Shown: positions 1-7,057 of the stretch, one piece after another
Position numbering within the stretch: position 1 is the first letter of the stretch
Layout: the number at the start of each line of letters is the position of its first letter
NCBI GenBank assembly: GCA_004211435.1
Contig: SECS01000017.1
Location: forward strand, 1 to 39,145
DNA from: Novosphingobium sp.
GTDB taxonomy: Bacteria; Pseudomonadota; Alphaproteobacteria; Sphingomonadales; Sphingomonadaceae
Length of the DNA: 39,145 bases
Direction of reading: 5' to 3'
Program-made: the position numbers and the translations under genes
The notes under the pieces: model-generated
Databases searched by the model: none
The model's input: only the letters and a program-made list of their open reading frames with translations
Told to the model about the DNA's origin: nothing

Positions 1-25
1 TTCTGAGCTGACGCGCTGGCCAAAC

Positions 26-62
26 AAAAACCTCCCCGGAGCGGTCTCCGGGGAGGTTTTTT
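26..62. terminator. Bidirectional intrinsic terminator
   Basis: A perfect 10-bp stem (31-40 with 47-56) closes a 6-nt loop. It is flanked by an A-run on the left (26-30) and six T residues on the right (57-62), so it can terminate in both directions. It lies just past the stop of the leftward CitE-like gene and probably ends that TetR-SDR-CitE transcript, as well as any rightward transcript entering from outside the window. Confidence 0.88.
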
Positions 63-84
63 GTTGCCGGTTCGGAACGCGGGG

Positions 85-954
85 TCAGCCTGCTGCGATC
101 TGCTCGGCGACTGCCACCAAACGCTGCGCCTGCTCGAGATGAAGCAGTTCGACCATCTTGCCTTCGACCTGGATCGCACCCTTGCCCTGGTTCTCGGGCA
201 GGGCGAAGCCGGCGATCACCGCGCGGGCCCAGGCGAGTTCGTCCTCGCTCGGCGAGAACACGGCGTTGCACGGATCGATCTGGTTGGGATGGATCAGGCT
301 CTTGCCGTCGAAGCCGTAGAGCAGGCCCTGCTCGGCCTCGGCGCGGAACAGGTCGATGTCGCGGAATTCGTTGCAGACGCCGTCGAGGATGGCGACGCCG
401 TGCGCGCGCGCCGCGGCGACCGCCAGCGACAGGAAGGGCAGGAACGGCGTGCGCTCTGGCGTCAGCCGGGCGCGCATTTCCTTGGCAAGATCGTTGGTGC
501 CCATGACGAACAGGGAGAGCCGCGTCGAACGCGCCTTGGCGGCGATCGCGTCGAGCTGCGGCAGGCAGGCGCAGGTCTCGATCATCGCCCAGAGCTGGAG
601 ACTATCGGGGGCCGCCGAGAGCGCGGCCTGGCAGGCGTCGATGTCGGCGGGCGAGGAGACTTTGGGCACGAGCACGGCATCGGCACCCGACAGCGCGATC
701 GCGGCGAGATCGTCGGCGCCCCAGGGCGTGTCGAGCCCGTTGGCGCGGATCGCCAGCTCGCGACGGCCGAAGCCGCCCTCGGCGACGGCGGCGAGCGCGG
801 CGGCGCGCGCCGCTTCCTTGTGCTCCGGCGCAACCGCGTCCTCGAGGTCGAGGATGACCACGTCGGCGGGCAGGGTGCGCGCTTTGGCGAGCGCCTTGGC
901 GTTCGTGGCGGGCAGGTACAGCGCGCTTCGGCGCGGGCGTTCGATCTTGCTCAT
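85..954 (-). CDS. HpcH/HpaI aldolase / citrate lyase beta-subunit-like (CitE family) lyase
   Basis: This is a 289-residue protein of the CitE-like TIM-barrel family, which cleaves or hydrolyses CoA thioesters such as malyl-, citramalyl- or citryl-CoA with Mg2+. Family hallmarks are visible in order: RSALYLPA near the N-terminus, the acidic strand DVVILDLEDAV, IRANG for the substrate/CoA site, PKV, the metal-ligand region WAMIET, a GTNDLA segment and the C-terminal GFDGKSLIHPNQI. The length is normal for stand-alone CitE-like proteins. No citrate lyase alpha, gamma or accessory genes are nearby, so a citrate lyase complex is unlikely; a role in degrading a CoA-activated acid fits better. It is last in a leftward TetR-SDR-CitE group, 32 bp after the SDR, and is followed by a strong terminator. 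The substrate is not deducible. Confidence 0.88.
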   Translation of the reverse strand: MSKIERPRRSALYLPATNAKALAKARTLPADVVILDLEDAVAPEHKEAARAAALAAVAEGGFGRRELAIRANGLDTPWGADDLAAIALSGADAVLVPKVSSPADIDACQAALSAAPDSLQLWAMIETCACLPQLDAIAAKARSTRLSLFVMGTNDLAKEMRARLTPERTPFLPFLSLAVAAARAHGVAILDGVCNEFRDIDLFRAEAEQGLLYGFDGKSLIHPNQIDPCNAVFSPSEDELAWARAVIAGFALPENQGKGAIQVEGKMVELLHLEQAQRLVAVAEQIAAG

Positions 955-986
955 GGAAGGCCGGATAGCGGCTCTCCGATTGCCTG

Positions 987-1868
987 TCAGTAGCCCATGC
1001 TCGCCAGCAGAATCTCGCTCTCGTCCCAGAGCCTCCGGGCGGCGGCCGGGTCCTTGCCATGGGGTTGCACGGCGTGTTCGGCCATCTGATAGAACATCCG
1101 TCCGCCGTCCTTGCCGGTTTCGGGCGCCGTCGCCATCCAGACCAGGGTTTCAGCCACTTCCTCGGGCGTGAGCGCCTGCACGGTCTTCTCGTAGGCCTGC
1201 ATATTCTCGTCGCCGTGCTTGAAGAAGTTCGTCGCCACCGGACCGGGGACCAGGGCCTGCGACACGATGCCCCTGTCGGCAACGCGGCGCGCGAGCTCGA
1301 CGTTGAACAACTGGTTCGCCAGCTTGACTTCGCAATAGGCGGCGCCGGCCTGGAACTCGCCTTGGAGCCGTTGCAGGTCGTCCCAGTTTAGCCCTTGTTG
1401 CGGCTGCAGATAGGCCATCGAAGAGACCGCCAGGACCCGCGCGCTGCCCGGGCCGTTCGCGGCCGCGGCGGTTTCGAGCAGGGGCATCAGTTCGCGGGTC
1501 AGCAGGAAGGGGGCGAGGTGGTTGGCCGAGAAGGTCTCTTCGGTGCCCTCGCTCGTCACGTAGCGCTGGTCACGCACGCCGCCGGCATTGTTGATGAGCA
1601 CGTCGACGCGGCCCGTCAGGCCCTTGATCTGCTCGGCGAGTTGCCTGGTCTCGGCCATAAGCGACAGGTTGGCACGCAGGAAGTCGACCTTGCCGCCCTG
1701 CGCGGCAGTCTCGCCGATGGCCGCTGCTGCCTGGGCGCTGCGCTCGGCATCACGGCCCTGGCCAATGACGTGCCAGCCCAACGCAGCGAAGGCCTTGGCG
1801 GTCGCCAGGCCGATGCCCGAACTGGCTCCGGTTATGACGACGACGCGCGTGGCAGGAGACTGGCTCAT
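987..1868 (-). CDS. Short-chain dehydrogenase/reductase (retinol-dehydrogenase-like SDR)
   Basis: A 293-residue classical/extended-length SDR oxidoreductase using NAD(P)H on an unknown alcohol or ketone. The nucleotide-binding motif TGASSGIG is at residues 13-20, NNAG at 93-96, the catalytic Ser at about 149-150 and the YCEVK Tyr/Lys pair at 178/182, so the active site is intact. The longer insertion before the YxxxK motif and the C-terminal extension resemble retinol dehydrogenase/WW-domain-oxidoreductase-type SDRs. It sits 25 bp downstream of the TetR gene and 32 bp upstream of the CitE-like gene on the same strand, so the three are probably co-transcribed and controlled by the TetR protein. 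Confidence 0.88.
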   Translation of the reverse strand: MSQSPATRVVVITGASSGIGLATAKAFAALGWHVIGQGRDAERSAQAAAAIGETAAQGGKVDFLRANLSLMAETRQLAEQIKGLTGRVDVLINNAGGVRDQRYVTSEGTEETFSANHLAPFLLTRELMPLLETAAAANGPGSARVLAVSSMAYLQPQQGLNWDDLQRLQGEFQAGAAYCEVKLANQLFNVELARRVADRGIVSQALVPGPVATNFFKHGDENMQAYEKTVQALTPEEVAETLVWMATAPETGKDGGRMFYQMAEHAVQPHGKDPAAARRLWDESEILLASMGY

Positions 1869-1893
1869 TGTTATCCTCTCTATGCGGAATGGG

Positions 1894-2544
1894 TCAGCGC
1901 GGCCGCGCGCCGTTCAGGAACAGGTCGACGCCAAAGGCAATGCGCCGGTCGAGCTCTTCGGTAGGCAATGGTATCGCAGCGAGGATCAGCTTTACCGGGC
2001 CCGTGACGACCATCGAGATGAAGGCGTTGGCTGCGGTGAAGGTGTCCTCGACCGCGAGATTCCCCGCCTCGGTCTCGCGCCGCAGCAGCTTGGCCAGGAA
2101 CTTGATCGTCGGCAGCGCGCCGATCTCGTAGGTGTCGGTGAAGATCTCGGGAAAGCGATAGCTCTCGGTCTGGATGATCCGCTGCAGTTTCAGGCCCTGC
2201 GGCGACGAGACGAGATCGATGCGCAGCATCGCGATGTTGGTCAGCGTTTGCGCGAGATCGCCGGGGATCTCGGTCGCGTGGATGCGATCCTCGGGTATCG
2301 CATAGCGTTCGATCGCACGGCTCACGGCGGCGCGGAACAGCGACGCTTTGTCCGGATAGCGCGCATAGACCGTGCGCTTGGTCATGCCGACATCGGCGGC
2401 GATCGCCTCGATGGTCGCCTGTTCGAAACCCTTGTCGAGGAAATGGTCAAGCGCGTGGTCGAGCAGTTCCGCGTGCCGCGCCTCGGCCTGCTCGCGGGTG
2501 GGTCGTCCGGCGCCGGGCCGGGAAATCGCCGATGCTTCATTCAT
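1894..2544 (-). CDS. TetR/AcrR family transcriptional regulator
   Basis: A 216-residue protein with an N-terminal TetR helix-turn-helix (about residues 25-70; core TIEAIAADVGMTKRTVYARY, then PDKASLF). A C-terminal ligand-binding/dimerisation domain resembles the TetR_C AefR-like group. It begins the leftward SDR-CitE operon and is divergent from the adenylate-forming enzyme gene at 2759, separated by 214 bp. That intergenic region holds a 12-bp palindrome (2723-2734) placed at the predicted transcription start of the rightward gene, the usual layout for a local TetR repressor controlling its divergent neighbour. The effector is unknown; a CoA ester or free acid handled by the flanking enzymes is a reasonable inference. 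Confidence 0.9.
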   Translation of the reverse strand: MNEASAISRPGAGRPTREQAEARHAELLDHALDHFLDKGFEQATIEAIAADVGMTKRTVYARYPDKASLFRAAVSRAIERYAIPEDRIHATEIPGDLAQTLTNIAMLRIDLVSSPQGLKLQRIIQTESYRFPEIFTDTYEIGALPTIKFLAKLLRRETEAGNLAVEDTFTAANAFISMVVTGPVKLILAAIPLPTEELDRRIAFGVDLFLNGARPR

Positions 2545-2689
2545 GCTTCGTCACTGGTCCCTGGTTCCCGGAGGCGAATCACGAATAATGAGACGATCAA
2601 GTTGCCATTTTATGGGCGATCCGCGCGAAAGCAAGATCAATAGGGCGCGCGAGCGGCAAGGCAAGTCGGCGCGGGTCCGAAGAACAGGC

Positions 2690-2717
2690 TTGCCTGGTGC
2701 TCGGGTCCGGCCATAAT
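2690..2717 (+). promoter_or_regulatory. Predicted sigma-70 promoter for the adenylate-forming enzyme
   Basis: A TTGCCT -35-like element (2690-2695), a 16-bp spacer and a CATAAT -10 element (2712-2717) predict a start near 2724, about 35 nt before the ATG at 2759. A GGAG-type ribosome site lies just upstream of that ATG. Prediction from motif matching only. Confidence 0.5.
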
Positions 2718-2722
2718 GACAC

Positions 2723-2734
2723 GGATAAGTATCC
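2723..2734. promoter_or_regulatory. Palindromic operator candidate (TetR site)
   Basis: GGATAAGTATCC is a 5-bp perfect inverted repeat around a 2-bp centre. It begins about 6 bp after the predicted -10 box, so a bound dimer would block initiation. Its position between the divergent TetR and enzyme genes makes it the best candidate site for that TetR protein. Confidence 0.5.
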
Positions 2735-2758
2735 ATTAATCGAGTCGGAGAGAATGCG

Positions 2759-4114
2759 ATGGGCGAAGTTGCCGAAAGCCTGCTGAAGCACATGCCGGAC
2801 GCTTCCGGTTTCGACATTCCCTTCGCCGAGCTGCGCGACCGCCAGGTCGCGGCGATGAACGAGCGGTTCCAGGAACAGGTCGGCCGCATCAAGCTGGTCA
2901 AGCTGCGCGCGCAGGATGCCGACGTCACCGAGATCGCGAAGCTCGAGGACGTGATCCCGCTGCTGCTGCCGCACACCGCCTACAAGTCCTATCCCGAAAG
3001 CTTCCTGACCGAGAAGAAGTGGGATCGGCTTACCAAGTGGCTGGGTACCGTTTCGGCCTATCCGACGGACGGCGTTGACCTCTCCGAGGTCAGGGAGATC
3101 GACGACTGGGTCGAGGCCTGCGCCAAGGCCGGGCTCTTCGTCGCCTGTTCGAGCGGCACCACCGGCAAGTCGGCGATGCTCGTCGCCTCGCGCAAGGACC
3201 TGGATTTCGCCAGCCAGGACGGCATCAACGCGGTGCAATGGGGCTCGGCGATCCGTGCGGGCGACATGCGCACCTCGGCCGGCGCGGCAGGGGCCGTGGC
3301 CTATACGCACAAGAACGCGGCGATGGGCATGGCGATGATGGGCGCTTTCGTCGATCCCGACGCGCCGCGCTTCCAGTCGGGTCTGCCGCCGGTCACGGTC
3401 GGATCGCTGACCAAGATGATCACCTTGCGCAAGGCGATCGCCGACGGCACGGCCAAGCCCGGCGAGATCCAGGAATACGAGGCCGAGACCGAGAGCCGCC
3501 AGAAAGGGCTCGACGATGCGCAGGTCCGCGCGGTCGAGGACATCATCGCGAAGCGCAACGAGAAGCTCTACATCACCGGCATGTGGGGCGCGCTCTATCC
3601 CTTCGCCGAGGCGGTGCGCGCCAAGGGCTACGGGGCCAAGGACTTCCACCCGCAGAACGGCGTCTATCTCGGCGGCGGGCTCAAGCGCGCAAAGCTGCCC
3701 GACGATTACCGCGAATTCGTCTACGAGACCTTCAATCTCCAGCCCGAATACATCTACCAGATGTACGGCATGCAGGAACTCGGCAGCTCGATGCCGCGCT
3801 GCCAGCAGGGGCAGCGCTATCACGTGCCGCCGTGGCTGGTCTGCCTGCCGCTCAACAAGGAGGGCGATGCGCTGGTTCCCGGGGTGGGTGAGCGCAAGGT
3901 CGAAGGCCGCGCCGCCTTCTTCGACCTTTCGATGGACGGCCGTTGGGGCGGGGTGATCTCGGGCGATCACATCGAGGTCGACTACAGCCCCTGCGCCTGC
4001 GGCAACCGCTCGCCGTCGATCGCCGACAACGTCTACCGCTATTCGGACATCGAGGGCGACGACAAGATCGGCTGCGCGGGTACGGTCGATGCCTATGTGC
4101 GCGGCCTGTCGTGA
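2759..4114 (+). CDS. LuxE/PaaK-like adenylate-forming acyl synthetase
   Basis: This 451-residue protein belongs to the ANL (adenylate-forming) superfamily and looks closest to the LuxE acyl-protein synthetase / phenylacetate-CoA ligase branch. The phosphate-binding motif SSGTTGKS is at about 131-138, a YGMQELG segment corresponds to the Y-G-x-T/Q-E adenylate motif, an SGD motif follows, and a CACG segment resembles the CPCG of PaaK-like enzymes. The protein ends soon after DKIGCAG, with Cys439 only 12 residues from the C-terminus. It should activate a carboxylic acid as acyl-AMP; whether the acceptor is CoA or a protein cysteine cannot be read from sequence. It heads a rightward unit with a DUF1330 gene 62 bp downstream and is divergent from TetR, consistent with inducible acid catabolism. 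Confidence 0.72.
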   Translation: MGEVAESLLKHMPDASGFDIPFAELRDRQVAAMNERFQEQVGRIKLVKLRAQDADVTEIAKLEDVIPLLLPHTAYKSYPESFLTEKKWDRLTKWLGTVSAYPTDGVDLSEVREIDDWVEACAKAGLFVACSSGTTGKSAMLVASRKDLDFASQDGINAVQWGSAIRAGDMRTSAGAAGAVAYTHKNAAMGMAMMGAFVDPDAPRFQSGLPPVTVGSLTKMITLRKAIADGTAKPGEIQEYEAETESRQKGLDDAQVRAVEDIIAKRNEKLYITGMWGALYPFAEAVRAKGYGAKDFHPQNGVYLGGGLKRAKLPDDYREFVYETFNLQPEYIYQMYGMQELGSSMPRCQQGQRYHVPPWLVCLPLNKEGDALVPGVGERKVEGRAAFFDLSMDGRWGGVISGDHIEVDYSPCACGNRSPSIADNVYRYSDIEGDDKIGCAGTVDAYVRGLS

Positions 4115-4176
4115 CCGCTTGCTCCGCCGGCGATAGGCGGTAAGACCCGCCGAAACCAAACCTCGGGAGACCTGCG

Positions 4177-4464
4177 ATGCCCTCAGCCTATGCCATCTTC
4201 ATCCGCGAGGGCGAGATCGTCGATCCCGAGGCCATGGCCGCCTACAAGGCCGGAAACGCCGGCGTGCCCGTGCCCGGGCTGACGCCGCGCGTCGTCTATG
4301 GCGCGATGGAAACGGTCGAGGGCGAGGCCGCCGACGGCATGGTCATCCTCGAGTTTCCGTCGATGCAGGAGGCGCGCGACTGGTACTACGGCGAGTACAA
4401 CGAGCGCGCCAAGCTTCGCCAGAAGGCAGCGCCCTATCGCGGCTTCCTCGTCGAAGGCCTCTGA
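4177..4464 (+). CDS. DUF1330 family protein
   Basis: A 95-residue protein with the DUF1330 dimeric alpha/beta-barrel pattern: an N-terminal beta strand (YAIFIREGEI), the hydrophobic strand GMVILEFPSMQEARDWY, which is the hallmark of the family, and a C-terminal strand ending near FLVEGL. Family function is not established; members often sit beside catabolic enzymes. A GGGAG ribosome site precedes the ATG. It lies 62 bp downstream of the adenylate-forming enzyme on the same strand and is probably co-transcribed with it. Confidence 0.88.
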   Translation: MPSAYAIFIREGEIVDPEAMAAYKAGNAGVPVPGLTPRVVYGAMETVEGEAADGMVILEFPSMQEARDWYYGEYNERAKLRQKAAPYRGFLVEGL

Positions 4465-4516
4465 CACCGACGGGAAGGGCTGGACAGGCGGCGGCAAGCA
4501 GGCGCAAGATCGCGCC

Positions 4517-5086
4517 ATGATCAAACTCGCTCGCACCGCCGCCGCCCTGCTCACCCTGGCCATTCCCGCGGTCGCTCAGGCCGAATTGCCGGTCGGCGCG
4601 CGGGCACCCGACTTCACCGCGCAGAGCGCGATGGCGGGCAAGGTGCAGAGCTTCAACCTGCGCGCGGCGCTGCGCCGCGGGCCGGTGGTACTCTATTTCT
4701 TCCCCAAGGCCTTCACCCAGGGCTGCACCCTGGAAACCCGCGCTTTCGCCGAAGCGAGCGCCCAGTTCGGCGCCGCCCACGCTACGATCGTCGGGCTTTC
4801 GGCCGACGATATCCCGACCCTGCAGCGTTTCTCGACCGAGGAGTGCCGCAGCAAGTTCGCGGTGGCTTCGGCGACGCCCGCGATCGTGCGTTCCTACGAC
4901 GTGGCGATGAAGACCGACAGGCTGCCGCCCGAGCGCCGCGCCGCGATGCCGGCGAACATGACCGGGCGTACGTCCTACGTGATCGCGCCCAACGGCCGCG
5001 TCAGCTTCGTCCATTCGGACCTCGACTACCGCGAGCACGTCCGCCTGACCTTGCAGGCGGTTCAGGCGCTCAATCACCGGCACTAA
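4517..5086 (+). CDS. Exported peroxiredoxin (BCP/PrxQ type)
   Basis: A 189-residue thiol peroxidase. The ATG at 4517 is chosen because it gives a clean Sec signal peptide (residues 1-22, cleavage after AQA), although the frame is open further upstream. The peroxidatic motif PKAFTQGCT (P-x3-T-x2-C) places the peroxidatic Cys at 70. There is no Cys five residues later as in E. coli BCP. Cys110 is the only obvious resolving partner, as in the PrxQ subgroup whose resolving Cys lies in a later helix. A periplasmic location is inferred. It reduces hydroperoxides using an unknown thiol donor. It is 52 bp downstream of the DUF1330 gene and is followed by a hairpin plus T-run before prfB. Confidence 0.87.
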   Translation: MIKLARTAAALLTLAIPAVAQAELPVGARAPDFTAQSAMAGKVQSFNLRAALRRGPVVLYFFPKAFTQGCTLETRAFAEASAQFGAAHATIVGLSADDIPTLQRFSTEECRSKFAVASATPAIVRSYDVAMKTDRLPPERRAAMPANMTGRTSYVIAPNGRVSFVHSDLDYREHVRLTLQAVQALNHRH

Positions 5087-5116
5087 ACCCCGTCCCCATG
5101 CTTTACAAAACGTGGC

Positions 5117-5143
5117 GCTCCGCTAAGCGGAGCCCTCGTTTTT
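5117..5143 (+). terminator. Hairpin plus T-run between peroxiredoxin and prfB
   Basis: A 7-bp perfect stem (5117-5123 with 5127-5133) with a TAA loop is followed by CCTCG and five T residues (5139-5143). It could terminate the peroxiredoxin transcript. The T-run directly abuts the GGAG ribosome site of prfB, so a leader/attenuator role is also possible. Confidence 0.55.
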
Positions 5144-5156
5144 GGAGTGCCGTGCC

Positions 5157-6284
5157 ATGCGTGCCGAAGGGCAGGCTCATATCGACCGGATCGACGCCGC
5201 GCTGGCGCTCGTCCGCAAGTCTCTCGACTGGGATCGCGCGCTGCGGCGGCTCGACGAGCTGAACGCGCGCGTCGAGGATCCCAAGCTCTGGGACAATCCC
5301 AAGGAAGCCGAAGCGGTCATGCGCGAACGGCGCCGGCTCGACGCGTCGATCGGCACGGTCAAGACGATCGCCCAGGAAAAGGCCGACGCGATCGAGTTCG
5401 TCGAACTCGGCGAGTCCGAAGGCGATGACGGCACGGTGGCCGAGGGCCTGGCTTCGCTGGCCGCGCTGGCCGAGCGCGCCGATGCCGACAAGGTCCAGGC
5501 CCTGCTCGCGGGCGAGGCCGATGCCAGCGATACCTATCTCGAAGTCCATGCCGGTGCGGGCGGCACCGAGAGCCAGGACTGGGCGCAGATGCTCCAGCGC
5601 ATGTACACGCGCTGGGCCGAGCGCCACGGCTACAAGGTCGAGCTGGTCGACTATCACGCGGGCGAGCAGGCCGGCATCAAGAGCGCGACTCTGCTGATCA
5701 AGGGCGAGAACGCCTATGGCTATGCCAAGACCGAGAGCGGCGTCCACCGCCTGGTCCGCATCAGTCCCTACGACAGCTCGGCGCGCCGCCACACGAGCTT
5801 CAGCTCGGTCTGGGTCTATCCGGTGATCGACGACGACATCGAGATCGAGATCAAGGAAAGCGATCTCAAGATCGACACCTACCGCGCTTCGGGCGCGGGC
5901 GGGCAGCACGTCAACACCACGGACTCGGCGGTGCGCATCACGCACATTCCCACGGGCATCATCGTCGCCAGCCAGAACGACCGTTCGCAGCACAAGAACC
6001 GCGCGACCGCGATGGGCATGCTCAAGGCGCGGATGTACGAGGCCGAACTGGCCAAGCGCGAAGCCGAGACGCTGGGCGAGTACCAGGCCAAGACCGAGAT
6101 CGGCTGGGGCCACCAGATCCGTTCCTACGTTCTGCAGCCCTATCAGTTGGTCAAGGACCTGCGCACGGGCGTGACCTCGACCGCACCCGACGACGTGCTC
6201 GACGGTGCGCTCGATCCCTTCATGGCCGCGGCGCTGTCGCAGCGCGTGACCGGTGAGAAGGTGGCCGTGGAGGACGTCGATTGA
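5157..6284 (+). CDS. prfB: Peptide chain release factor 2 (RF2)
   Basis: RF2 recognises UAA and UGA stop codons and triggers peptidyl-tRNA hydrolysis on the ribosome. The protein is 375 residues from the ATG at 5157, which has GGAG nine bases upstream; an in-frame TTG at 5142 would add five residues but overlaps the ribosome site. The universal GGQ motif is present in SGAGGQHVNTTDSAVRIT, and the stop-codon tripeptide region reads RISPYDSSARRHTSF, with SPY where E. coli RF2 has SPF. The frame is continuous from the start: there is no in-frame early UGA and no CUU-UGA slippery site, so the autoregulatory +1 frameshift is absent, as in a sizeable minority of bacteria. The stop overlaps the next gene by 4 bp. 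Confidence 0.97.
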   Translation: MRAEGQAHIDRIDAALALVRKSLDWDRALRRLDELNARVEDPKLWDNPKEAEAVMRERRRLDASIGTVKTIAQEKADAIEFVELGESEGDDGTVAEGLASLAALAERADADKVQALLAGEADASDTYLEVHAGAGGTESQDWAQMLQRMYTRWAERHGYKVELVDYHAGEQAGIKSATLLIKGENAYGYAKTESGVHRLVRISPYDSSARRHTSFSSVWVYPVIDDDIEIEIKESDLKIDTYRASGAGGQHVNTTDSAVRITHIPTGIIVASQNDRSQHKNRATAMGMLKARMYEAELAKREAETLGEYQAKTEIGWGHQIRSYVLQPYQLVKDLRTGVTSTAPDDVLDGALDPFMAAALSQRVTGEKVAVEDVD

Positions 6285-7030
6285 GACTCGCTGCACGGTC
6301 GGTCGGCGTTGCATTGCTGAGCCTGGGCCTGTTGGCCGGCTGCGGTGCGAAGCAGGACGATCAGTCCGGTCGGCCGGCGACCGCGCGCGCCTTTCCGCGT
6401 CCCGATCGACCGGTGTCGCAGGCGGGGCAAACCGCTTTCTCGACCGAAGTCCAGCGCGACAGCGTCAACGAGGCGCAGACCGTGATGGATCTCGCCGACA
6501 TCCGCGAAGGCATGACCGTGGCCGACATCGGCGCGGGCGAGGGCTACTACACCGTCCGCCTGGCCATGCGCGTGGGCAAGAAGGGCCGCGTCCTCGCCCA
6601 GGACATCGATGCCCCGGCGCTCCACCGGCTGGGCGAACGCGTCGAGCGCGAGCGCTTCGACAACGTCTCGATCAAGCCTGGCGCTATCGACGATCCCCGG
6701 CTGCCGCAGGCAAGCTTCGACCGCATTTTTATGGTCCACATGTATCACGAGGTCACCGAGCCTTACGCCTTCCTCTGGCGGTTGCGTCCGGCACTGCGCC
6801 CGGGCGCGCGCGTGATCGTCGTCGATACCGATCGGCCCACCGACCAGCACGGCATCCCGCCGTCGCTGCTGTTCTGTGAATTCAGCGCAGTGGGCTTTCG
6901 TTTGACCCAATTTATTCGTAAGCCGGAGATGCAGGGTTACTACGCGCAGTTCGAGGCCGTGGGCGATCGGCCCGCGCCCGAAGCGATCAAGCCCTGCCGG
7001 CAGGCGGACAAGCCAGCGGCCGCGCGCTAG
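6281..7030 (+). CDS. Class I SAM-dependent methyltransferase with lipoprotein signal
   Basis: A 249-residue protein that begins at a TTG overlapping the prfB stop (TTGA), with GGAGG seven bases upstream, implying translational coupling. The N-terminus has basic residues, a hydrophobic stretch and the lipobox LLAGC (Cys21), as expected of a lipoprotein. The rest is a Rossmann methyltransferase domain: motif I VADIGAGEGYY, an acidic strand LAQDID, and VHMYHEV near the post-I region. The substrate is unknown. A lipid-anchored exported methyltransferase is puzzling because SAM is cytosolic, yet the signal looks real. A later start would remove the signal but has no better ribosome site. Confidence 0.78.
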   Translation: MRLAARSVGVALLSLGLLAGCGAKQDDQSGRPATARAFPRPDRPVSQAGQTAFSTEVQRDSVNEAQTVMDLADIREGMTVADIGAGEGYYTVRLAMRVGKKGRVLAQDIDAPALHRLGERVERERFDNVSIKPGAIDDPRLPQASFDRIFMVHMYHEVTEPYAFLWRLRPALRPGARVIVVDTDRPTDQHGIPPSLLFCEFSAVGFRLTQFIRKPEMQGYYAQFEAVGDRPAPEAIKPCRQADKPAAAR

Positions 7031-7057
7031 CCGCACCGCGATAGGAAAGAAAGTCGC

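Noticed and set aside
5142..5240. Programmed +1 frameshift in prfB
   Set aside because: The reading frame is open from the start codon through the GGQ motif, with no early in-frame UGA and no CUU-UGA slippery sequence.
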